Source: a bacterium
Lineage (GTDB): Bacteria; Electryoneota; RPQS01
Length of the DNA: 7,939 nt
Assembly (NCBI GenBank): GCA_028711875.1
Contig: JAQTRJ010000082.1
Coordinates: forward strand, 1 to 7,939
Direction of reading: 5' to 3'
The notes below the pieces were generated by a model that made no database searches, had not been told where the DNA came from, and saw only the letters and a program-made list of their open reading frames with translations. The first letter of the stretch is position 1. Every line of letters begins with the position of its first letter. The translations under genes and the position numbers were made by a program. This document shows, piece after piece, positions 1 to 7,100 of the stretch.

Positions 1-288
1 CTGGTCGAGGAAGTGCGCGGATTGATGGAACAGGGATTTCGGGAGGATAGCTGCAATGCCCTGCGCACGCACGGCTATCAAGAGATCTTCCCGTTTCTGC
101 GCGGCGAAATCTCGCAGGAACGCATGATCGAAGATGTCCAGCAGGCGGTTCGGCATTACGTCAAACGGCAGCATACGTGGTTCCGCCATGAACCTCGGAC
201 AGTCTGGATGAAGCGCGATTTCACAGAGTCGGCGGAAACCGTCGCGGACAGAATCGCGGCGGATTTCCGGGGATTTGTATCCCGATAA
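1..288 (+). CDS. miaA: tRNA dimethylallyltransferase MiaA, C-terminal part (5' truncated by window)
   Basis: MiaA transfers a dimethylallyl group from DMAPP to N6 of adenosine 37 in tRNAs that read codons starting with U. The frame is open from base 1 (visible start L-V-E-E-V-R) and gives 95 residues up to a TAA at 286-288. Family signatures seen are a helix beginning LVEEVRGLMEQGF, then HGYQE (the usual ALGYKE position), GEIS, and KRQHTWFRHE at about 163-192, which matches the conserved 'AKRQ-TWFR' segment near the end of MiaA. The P-loop and DMAPP-binding N-terminal two thirds lie outside the window. After TWFR the protein continues for about 35 residues, a normal length for the family. The gene runs towards the signalling operon and is separated from it by 79 nt holding a shared terminator. 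Identification rests on motif recognition and is strong. Confidence 0.93.
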   Translation: MVEEVRGLMEQGFREDSCNALRTHGYQEIFPFLRGEISQERMIEDVQQAVRHYVKRQHTWFRHEPRTVWMKRDFTESAETVADRIAADFRGFVSR

Positions 289-315
289 ACGATTCCGTCT
301 CTTGCCGGCATACAA

Positions 316-343
316 AACGCCCGCAGAATCATCTGCGGGCGTT
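316..343. terminator. Bidirectional intrinsic terminator between convergent miaA and the hybrid-kinase gene
   Basis: The arms aacgcccgcaga and tctgcgggcgtt form a perfect 12-bp GC-rich stem with a 4-nt loop (atca). On the minus strand the stem runs directly into TTTTGTA, a short U-tract. On the plus strand only TT follows before GCGCG, so termination should be better for the operon (stop at 368) than for miaA (stop at 288). Its position midway between two convergent stop codons supports a shared role. Confidence 0.8.
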
Positions 344-367
344 GCGCGTATTCACGCGGGATGTTGG

Positions 368-2005
368 TTAGTCCAACTCATCCGAAGCCAAAGGAGTGTT
401 TCGCGGCGCGTTGGCGGCGGCGGGAATGCAGACCGTGAACGACGTTCCCTTGTCCACAGCGCTCTCGATTTCGAAGCGCGCGCCATAGGGCGCCAGCAGC
501 TTCTGAACCGTTGAAAGACCGAGGCCCGTTCCAGTCGGATGATCGGAGTGCCCTCGTCCGACCAGCGGCTTGGTGGTGAAAAACGGGATGAAAATCTGTT
601 CGCGATTTTCTTCAGGGATGCCGCAGCCCGTATCGCGAATGGTGATGTGAATATCGCCGTTTCGCAGGCTCGTTTCCACAGTCAGTTCGCGCCGTTCGTG
701 GCCGTGCATGGCGTCCAGCGAGTTGCGGATTACGTTGTTGATGGACTGCGAGAAATCGCTGTATCGTCCCAAGATTGCCGGAATCTCGTCGGCGAAGGAG
801 AACGTCTTCGTGACGTTGTGCTTGTATTCCAAATCCGCTTCAAGGAATCGCAGCTCCTCGCGCAGCAATTCGTTCAGGTTGATCTCCTGCGGATTGGATT
901 CCTGTTCCTGACGGCTTTTCCACATCAGGTTGCGGATGATGGAATTAATCCGCTCGACTTGCTGAATCACCCCGTCAATGTCCTGCATCTCGGGATGCTT
1001 CATCTTGATGAGCTGCGCGGTCCCGTAAATGCCCATCAACGGCGTGTTGATGTTGTGAGCGATTCCCGAAGCCAGCAGGCCGATCGCCGCCAGCCGCTGT
1101 TCGCTGAGGAGCTCGTTTTCGATGATCTCGTGGTGTTTGGCCTGCTCCACCTGATCCGTGACGTCGCGGATTACCAATTGTAACAGGCTTTGCGAGTCGA
1201 ACTCGACGGCGCCCACCGTGACCTGAGCCGTTCGCGGAGGATGGTTCTTGCGATGGAAAAGCATTTGCGGAAAGCGCCATTCGCGGTGTCCGCGTGCGCG
1301 GGCCTCGGTCAGCGGCTGAGCCAGTTGCGTGCCGACAAAATCCGCAATCGGCCGATGCTGAAGCTCCTCGTTCGTCACCTCGAGCAGACGGGCCGCGGCG
1401 ATGTTGAAATCCACAATCCGTCCGGTGGCGATGTCCACAAGCAGGATCGCGTCCACCGCGCGATTGAAAATTGCCCGGTAGCGCAACTCGCTCTCCCGCA
1501 ACTGACCGGAGCGCCTTTCCACGAGTTCTTCGAGCTTTTGCCGGTACTGTTCATTCTCCGCCTGCAATCTTGCCTGCTCACTCAGCAGCCGAAAACGGTC
1601 GTGAGCGCGCCGAATAATCAGCGTCAGTTCTTCTCGCTGACAGGGCTTCGGTACGTATTCGTAGGCGCCGAGTTGAATCGCTTCGCGCGCCGTTCCGATG
1701 GTCGGATCGCCCGTGAACATGACGATTTGCGTCGCCGGATTCCGCTCCTTCAGATACCGGAGCAGCTCCGCGCTGCTTCCCGGCAAATGAACGTCGCAGA
1801 GCACCACCGGATAGGAGCGATCGTTAAGAAGCCGTTTGGCCAGATCAATGGAATAAACCGAATCAACCGTCCATCCCTCAACCCCCAGGAATCCTTCCAC
1901 GACTCGACAGACCACCTCTTCATCGTCCACCACCAGCAACCGTCGTTCTTCGTCGGTCGCCGCTGGCGGCGTGTGAACCGATGTGCCGTTCAGCAAGTCA
2001 CTCAT
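368..2005 (-). CDS. Hybrid sensor histidine kinase: REC - coiled coil - PAS - HisKA - HATPase
   Basis: This 545-residue cytoplasmic protein has no signal peptide or membrane segment. The N-terminal receiver (about 21-138) has the acidic pair D27/D28, phosphoacceptor D71, T98 and K120. A charged helix (139-170) resembles a coiled coil. The PAS domain (about 171-285) starts at the typical RYRAIFNRAVDAILLVD. The H-box LLASGIAHNINTPL gives H317, the predicted autophosphorylation site. The ATPase domain is complete: N-box around N424/N428 (NNVIRNSLDAM), G1 box DTGCGI (458-463), F-box FIPFFTTK and G2 box GTGLGLS (492-498). The residue after the histidine is Asn rather than the usual acidic residue. 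The ATG overlaps the upstream stop (ATGA, 2002-2005), implying translational coupling; a GGGAG lies 4 nt upstream of the ATG. It is the last gene of the operon. As the only module with an intact ATP site, it is the likely phosphate donor. Its stimulus and output partner are unknown. Confidence 0.95.
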   Translation of the reverse strand: MSDLLNGTSVHTPPAATDEERRLLVVDDEEVVCRVVEGFLGVEGWTVDSVYSIDLAKRLLNDRSYPVVLCDVHLPGSSAELLRYLKERNPATQIVMFTGDPTIGTAREAIQLGAYEYVPKPCQREELTLIIRRAHDRFRLLSEQARLQAENEQYRQKLEELVERRSGQLRESELRYRAIFNRAVDAILLVDIATGRIVDFNIAAARLLEVTNEELQHRPIADFVGTQLAQPLTEARARGHREWRFPQMLFHRKNHPPRTAQVTVGAVEFDSQSLLQLVIRDVTDQVEQAKHHEIIENELLSEQRLAAIGLLASGIAHNINTPLMGIYGTAQLIKMKHPEMQDIDGVIQQVERINSIIRNLMWKSRQEQESNPQEINLNELLREELRFLEADLEYKHNVTKTFSFADEIPAILGRYSDFSQSINNVIRNSLDAMHGHERRELTVETSLRNGDIHITIRDTGCGIPEENREQIFIPFFTTKPLVGRGHSDHPTGTGLGLSTVQKLLAPYGARFEIESAVDKGTSFTVCIPAAANAPRNTPLASDELD

Positions 2006-3129
2006 GACACTCCCGGTATGGAAACTGCGATAGATTCCGCGTCAAAGGCTCCGTGTCCGGTTGTGGGCAGCGAGGCCAGCGTCTGCTCGATCAACTGCTT
2101 GAGTTCGTTCACGGTGAACGGCTTGCCGAGGAAACCGTCGGCGTGCCACTTCCCCGCCGATTCGCGAACCTTCTCCACGCCATACCCGGTGATCAGAATC
2201 ACCGGCAAGGCGGGATTATGCGCCTTCAAGGACGTGAGAAGCTCAAGGCCGCTCATGTCCGGCATATGCAGATCAGTGATGACCAAGTCCACACTCTGCT
2301 CCAGACACACCCGATAGGCTTCGCGTCCCCCGAACGCGCAGAGCACGTCGTAGCCCAGCAGATCCAGAATCTTCGCCAGCGTGTGCACCATAAACTGCTC
2401 GTCGTCCACCACCAGAACCCGCAGCTTGGCGGACGGCAAGCCGCCCGCGGGAACCGACTGACCGGACTGCTCCATGTCCACCATGAAGACCGTGCCGCCG
2501 GCGTATTCCTTGATCTTGGGGTCGGCGATTCGCGCCAGCCGCTGAATAACCTTCTTGATCTTCCCGACTTCCTCATGAATGAAATCGAGCGATTGCTGAA
2601 CCTCGCCCGCTTCGGGCAGAGTCTTCAGGCGGATGAACTCGGCGCTGTTCAGAATCACGTTCAGCGGTGTGTTGATCTGGTCGTTGACCGTCACCGCCGT
2701 CTGAGCGATGGCGCGCATCTTTTCGGCGTCCAACTCCTTCGCCCGTAATTCGCGGTGCATTTGAACGCGGTCAATGCCCATCCGCACCCGATAGAGCAGC
2801 TCGTGGTCGTCGCAAGGTTTAATCAGATAATCGTCGGCTCCCAGCCGCAGGGCCTCCACGGCGGAGCGCACCGAAGCGTATCCGGTAACGACGATGACAA
2901 CGCTCTCGGGATGCTTTTCGCGGCTGCTGCGAAGGATGTCCAGACCGCTGACGCGAGGCATCAGCAAGTCGGTCAGGACCACGTCATACGACTGATGCTC
3001 CAGTCGCTCGATGGCCTCCTGACCCGAAATCACGGCGGTGACGTCGTACCCTTCGCGATTCAGAATCTCGCGAAACCCGGCCAATACCAGTGGATCGTCG
3101 TCCACCAAAAGGATTCGATACTCTTCCAT
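2002..3129 (-). CDS. Dual-receiver protein with a central H-box-like domain lacking its histidine (REC - pseudo-DHp - REC)
   Basis: This 375-residue soluble protein has two complete receiver domains. REC1 (about 4-122) has D10/D11, phosphoacceptor D54, T82 and K104 (YLIKPC). REC2 (about 235-352) has D242/D243, D286, T314 and K336 (LGKPF). The region between them (about 123-205) reads like the dimerisation/phosphoacceptor helices of a HisKA kinase: a charged helix, then AVTVNDQINTPLNVIL, then an EEVGKIKKVIQRLARI second helix. Aligned on INTPL with the next gene (GIAHNINTPL), the phospho-histidine position is D150 (codon GAC, 2680-2682). No ATPase domain follows, only a linker (YAGGTVFMVDME). 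It may therefore act as a phosphate-carrying scaffold or dimeric adaptor rather than a kinase. There is no DNA-binding domain. AAGGAG lies 10 nt upstream of the ATG, and the stop overlaps the next gene's start. Domain calls are firm; the role is inferred. Confidence 0.95.
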   Translation of the reverse strand: MEEYRILLVDDDPLVLAGFREILNREGYDVTAVISGQEAIERLEHQSYDVVLTDLLMPRVSGLDILRSSREKHPESVVIVVTGYASVRSAVEALRLGADDYLIKPCDDHELLYRVRMGIDRVQMHRELRAKELDAEKMRAIAQTAVTVNDQINTPLNVILNSAEFIRLKTLPEAGEVQQSLDFIHEEVGKIKKVIQRLARIADPKIKEYAGGTVFMVDMEQSGQSVPAGGLPSAKLRVLVVDDEQFMVHTLAKILDLLGYDVLCAFGGREAYRVCLEQSVDLVITDLHMPDMSGLELLTSLKAHNPALPVILITGYGVEKVRESAGKWHADGFLGKPFTVNELKQLIEQTLASLPTTGHGAFDAESIAVSIPGVS

Positions 3130-3139
3130 GATGTGGCTA

Positions 3140-3145
3140 CTCCTT
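3140..3145 (-). promoter_or_regulatory. Ribosome binding site of the dual-receiver gene
   Basis: The minus strand reads AAGGAG, followed by 10 nt and then the ATG at 3129. It lies wholly in the 18-nt gap after the upstream gene's stop, and supports that ATG as the start. The spacing is slightly long. Confidence 0.6.
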
Positions 3146-3147
3146 GC

Positions 3148-3852
3148 TCATGCCTTCATCTCGGTGCGAAAGTGCAGTCGAATGGCGTCCAGAAATCGTT
3201 CGTTCAATCGAAAATCGGCTCGGCCGCGGCCCAAACTTGCGATCTCGTCAATCAGCACGGCCAAACCGGAAAAAGAGCCGTTGTCGCCCACCGTCCGCCA
3301 ACCGTCGCTGATCGCTTCGCCGCGCGCGTCACGCTCGCAGACCACGACCACGAGATCGGTCTCAATCTCGCAGTGAATGCGGATCGGAAATTCCGTCAGC
3401 GGCGGAAGCGAGAAGATGTCGGTCACAAGCCGGACAATCTCCGGCCACAAACAGTAAAACGATACGTGACGGTTCTCCGGATACTCCGCATTCACGTGAA
3501 GTTGCCGGGATTGCATCGCGTCGGTCAACTGCTGAAAAAAATCTTCTACCGTGATGCGATCCGCCTGCCGCGGCAGATTTTCATAGGTGACCGAAAAACT
3601 CTCGACGATCCGCTTGAGCCGCATCAGGCCGCTGCGGATCTGCCCCGTCCGCACCCGGCATGCTTCGGGATCTTCGCATTCCCGATCCAACACCGACAGC
3701 AGCGACAGAATTCCCTGCAGCGGATTGTTCAGTTCGTGAGCGAGCGCGCCGGCGATCGTTGCGGCGGAATAGCTCTGCCGGATCGAGGTGCCCACGTCGG
3801 CCGCGTCGGTGGCAATCCGCGCCGATTCTCCGTATGCAGGAAGGGACAACAT
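3148..3852 (-). CDS. Histidine-kinase-like phosphotransferase or pseudokinase (intact H-box, degenerate ATPase domain)
   Basis: From the ATG at 3852 this is 234 residues; a TTG at 3882 would add ten residues, and an in-frame TAA lies 27 nt upstream of that TTG. Neither start has a clear Shine-Dalgarno. There is no signal peptide or membrane segment. Residues 25-92 form a HisKA-like helix pair with a canonical H-box, AGALAHELNNPLQGIL, giving H39 followed by E40. Residues 99-234 keep the order of a HATPase fold but not its chemistry. The N-box region (WPEIVRLVTDIFSL) has no Asn. The G1 region reads CERDARGEAI instead of DxGxG. The F-box/lid is missing, and G2 is reduced to GSFSGLAVLIDEI. A final strand (AIRLHFRTE) resembles a kinase C-terminus. 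DHp plus degenerate ATPase domain is the architecture of Spo0B and ChpT. It leads an operon with receiver proteins, so relaying phosphate between receivers is the favoured role. An inactive kinase or regulator of the hybrid kinase is the alternative. Confidence 0.88.
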   Translation of the reverse strand: MLSLPAYGESARIATDAADVGTSIRQSYSAATIAGALAHELNNPLQGILSLLSVLDRECEDPEACRVRTGQIRSGLMRLKRIVESFSVTYENLPRQADRITVEDFFQQLTDAMQSRQLHVNAEYPENRHVSFYCLWPEIVRLVTDIFSLPPLTEFPIRIHCEIETDLVVVVCERDARGEAISDGWRTVGDNGSFSGLAVLIDEIASLGRGRADFRLNERFLDAIRLHFRTEMKA

Positions 3853-4061
3853 AATTGGGTAGCCGAAAAATAGCGCAGTCAATCTGTGAATGCAAGTATT
3901 TTATGGGGATTTTCTTCTGCATTTTCATGAGCATATATTTAGTAGTTTTGTTTTTTTGCCATGCACAGGAAAACTCGCTCATACTTACCATACTCGCTAT
4001 CCTTAGTCGAATGCCGATTCCCGCTTTTCCCGGCATCTCGTGCCGCCAGTGTGGATAAATA
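3853..4061. other. AT-rich intergenic region upstream of the signalling operon
   Basis: This gap lies between the terminator of the protease gene and the first operon gene. Positions 3881-3960 are about 70 percent A+T, sharply different from the GC-rich genes around them and consistent with a promoter/regulatory region. Positions 3974-3998 carry paired short repeats: CTCGCT at 3974-3979 and 3993-3998, and CATACT at 3980-3985 and 3989-3994. They could be a regulator site but are too short to be sure. No RNA gene or convincing small gene was seen. Confidence 0.5.
3867..3895 (-). promoter_or_regulatory. Candidate promoter for the signalling operon (weak)
   Basis: The minus strand has TTGCAT (3895-3890), a 17-nt spacer, and TATTTT (3872-3867). 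Spacing is ideal but the hexamers match the sigma-70 consensus only partly (3/6 and 4/6). Transcription would start near 3860, about 8 nt before the ATG at 3852. That would favour the ATG over the TTG at 3882 and imply a nearly leaderless message. FCB bacteria often use other promoter sequences, so this is tentative. Confidence 0.2.
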
Positions 4062-4091
4062 AAAGACGCGAGTTTCGAAACTCGCGTCTTT
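4062..4091 (-). terminator. Intrinsic terminator of the C25/T9SS protein gene
   Basis: This is a perfect 30-bp palindrome: arms of 14 bp (aaagacgcgagttt and its complement) around a central CG. It begins 21 nt beyond the stop codon at 4113. On the minus strand it continues into TTTTATTTAT, a good U-tract. It isolates the protease gene from the signalling operon that follows on the same strand. Confidence 0.82.
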
Positions 4092-4112
4092 CTGAAAGCG
4101 GATCGAAAGGGC

Positions 4113-7100
4113 TTATTTCAGATGCACGATCTTGCCCACCCAACGCCGGCCGTCTGTTTCCAACTGAATCAGATAGATTCCCGAGGCGATGCTCAGCGGC
4201 CGCCACGACAGCTCATACGTGCCGGGAGTTTTGTCTCCGTCCAGCAGCGTCGCGACCTTCCGGCCCTGCACGTCGAATAATGTCAGCCGCACGCGTCCGG
4301 TCTCCGCGATCCGATAGCGGATCATCGCCCGGTCGTTGAAGGGATTCGGATAGGCGGCTTCCAAACCGGTTTCCGTCGGCAACGATCCGGGAAGGTTGGG
4401 TTCATCCACAGGAAGGTCCTCTTCGAGAACGATGACGTCGTCCACATGCCAGCCTTCCGCCTGATCATTCCAATCCGAGTGAAACCAGAATCGCACATAA
4501 GCCTCTTCAGAGGCGGGCAGACCGGCCAGCGAACAGGACTGCTCTTCCCAACCTGAACTGGATCCGCTGAATTCCGTCAACAGGTGGTAGGTGCTGATCC
4601 CCGTTTGAAACTGCACTTTCGCGACGTCGCCCGCGGCGATCTCAAAACGTGTGTGGAAGAGCAGTGTGCCTTGACCTGAAAACCGGAACGCGGGCGATCG
4701 CAAATAGGCATCGGCGTTCGGCGGGTAGATATGTGATCCCGAGCCTCCGCAATAGAAAGCGTGATAGGGCGAGTGATATTCCCAGCTTGTCCGCGTCCAG
4801 AGATGAGTGGAACCGAACACCGACCAATAGTTCATATCGGTTTCGAAATCGTCGAAAAACTGGACGTCGCCGAGGATGAGAAACACCTCGCCGCTGCCCG
4901 CGATTCCGTCGTCTCCGGTGAAAGCAACGTTCAATCCAACGCCGCGCGGTTCAGCGCCTTCTTCCGAAACCGCCACCCGAAATCCCTGAGCCGGTTCCTG
5001 CGTCGCACCCGGCGGAATCGTCCCCAACGGGAGGACCGAGTCGAGCACGGCGACCAGCGGGTCTTGCGAAACCAGCCGCACGACCACGCCCGTCGCCGAG
5101 CCGCCGCCCTCGTTATGGAGACGCGGAAAGAGCGTGCCCGTTTCGCCGAGCGTCAGGCGGCCGTCGCCGTCTCCGCCCGGTGCGGCGTCGTCCACGCGCA
5201 GTCCGGTGGCGGTCAGTACCGGGCGAACCACGGTGAACGTTTGGGTCTCCGAAGCCTGAAATCCGTTCGTGTCGCGAATCGAAATGCGGAACGATACCGA
5301 TTGCCCGGCGCCGACTCCCGAGTTCACACGGAATACCAGCGGCGTCTGCCCGTTCTCGGTGGCGTCCGGAGCGATGTCTCCGAACGATGTCGCGGTTTGC
5401 AGAATCGTGGAACGGTTGTCGAGTGCCTGCAGCGTTCCGGTCACTTCCGGCGCCGTATTGCCGCCGTAATTGACGGCGAACGCCGTGAGCTCAATCGTCT
5501 CGCCGGAGTTCAATTCCCCGTTTCCATTGCCGATACTTGGCGGGATCGCGTCATCATCGAACAGCGGCGGCAGCACCGAGAGCACCGGACTGGAGACGGA
5601 AATCACGGGCAGCAGAACGCAGGGCGTGGCGGCGCCGGACAGTCGAACGAGAAAGTTCAGCGTGCGGCCATTGGGCGTATTCCCGGCGATCTGAAGCGCC
5701 AGCGGGTCGCTGAGGACCGTCTCGCCCGGAGCCATCGGGGGAATGACCGTCGTCGAATCCGGCAGCACCCCCGACGGATCCAGCGATCGAACGACCGCAG
5801 GGATGAGCGGCGAGGCCGTACCGCCGCTATTGTGAATGCGAAACGCCAGCTCGATCGTTTCGCCGTTCTGCGCAATCCCGTCGCCATTTCCCTGCGATGC
5901 GCCCTCGTTGTCGTCGTCAACAACGTTTCCGCTGTAATTCAAATAGGCGAGCGATTGCGGTCGTCCCGTGGTGAACAGGATGGACTGCTGTGAGCGGAGC
6001 GCCGAAATGCCCGGCTCGTTGCTCCCGGCGTAGCTGATTTGAAGCGCGTAGCCCTCGTCGCGGTCCTGAATCCCGATGGTCGCGTTGTTGTCCCATGAAT
6101 CCACGTTGGCGATGGACTTGTACTGTACCAGAATCTCCCCGTCCCCGGTCCGCGTCGCCCAGCACGCCGTGTCGAACAGCACGATCTGGAACGTCTCCTC
6201 CTGTCCCAGCCCGTATTGATTGCGCAGTCCGCTCCATTCGATGATGATCCGTCCGCCCGTCTCGTCGTAATAGGAGCAGATGTGGCTTCCCGTCGGAACC
6301 ACCAGATCGTCCCAGAAGGCGCAGACCATCTGGTCGGGAGACGCGATCGCCGGCAGCGAATAATTGCGGAAAAAACTCTCGGTGGTTTGTCCGAAGGCAA
6401 GAAAACCGTTGGAGCACACCGAGATTTGCGAGTAGGCGTTGCCGTAAAAGCGGAATCCGAAGGGAAGCGGAATCGTGATCGTAGTATCCTGGCCGTTGTC
6501 GCGATCGGGCAGTGACAGGATCGTGCCCGCACCGCCCAGCGCCGGGTCAATCTCCACCCAGGCATAGGGCGGCGCTTCCGTGTATCCGGTGTCCGCCGTT
6601 TCGAACGCGCGATAGCCATAGCCGTCGGGGTGCGTCGGATCGGTTTCCGCAGGATTGCCGATGGGAAGCGCGAACGACACCGGCTCGCTGCGCGCCGGGG
6701 ATGCCGTGAGAATTTCCGTTGTTGCCCAATCGCCCGGATAGAAAGCCCCGACGGCAAGTCCAAACTCGTCGTTCGGCATCGCCGTGGCTCCGGGCGCGAT
6801 GGCTCCGAACGACGCCGTACTGTCGAAAACGATCAGCCGCGCGTCGCGGGAGCGCAGCGTCGCCGTGAACGCGGGATGCGTCGCGCGTCCCTGATTCTGC
6901 AGCCAGATGGCCGCGGCGGCCTGAGTTCCGGGAGTCGGATTGCCTTCCGCGCCGTCGGTGTACAGAGCCGCGACCGTCAGTCGCGGCGCGAAAATTTCCG
7001 CTGAAATAGTCCACGCGAAATCTCCCGGTGCGATCCGCCATTCGAATCGGCCGAACGCACCGTCTTCAGCGGTCGCTGCGACTTGCAGGAGGAACCAGAG

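Noticed and set aside
1190..2317. Long plus-strand open frame (375 codons) antisense to the kinase and dual-receiver genes
   Set aside because: It spans the junction of two well-identified minus-strand genes, shows no recognisable domain, and is expected from GC-rich third positions opposite real genes. The long frames at 2755-3873 and 4761-5993 were rejected for the same reason.
2002..3129. Response regulator with a DNA-binding output
   Set aside because: No helix-turn-helix or AAA+ region is present. The space between the receivers is HisKA-like and the 23 residues after REC2 are too short for an output domain.
3581..4036. Minus-strand 151-codon frame starting in the AT-rich gap
   Set aside because: More than half of it overlaps the first operon gene in another frame, and its C-terminal part has the low-complexity Arg/Ala-rich look of an out-of-frame reading.
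3855..4058. Plus-strand 67-codon frame with a hydrophobic stretch (FFCIFMSIYLVVLFFC)
   Set aside because: T-rich DNA encodes hydrophobic residues by default. The start is TTG without a convincing ribosome site, and the frame overlaps the first operon gene and its likely promoter. There is no independent support.
289..4112. CRISPR array, tRNA, rRNA or insertion-sequence ends in the non-coding gaps
   Set aside because: The gaps (289-367, 3130-3147, 3853-4112) hold only terminators, a ribosome site and AT-rich sequence. No repeat-spacer pattern, cloverleaf or terminal inverted repeat was seen.
4185..4373. FlgD-like domain of a flagellar hook protein
   Set aside because: The tail resembles the FlgD Ig-like fold, but it ends a secreted C25/Ig-like protein and has the YPNPF and SGIY pattern of T9SS sorting domains.
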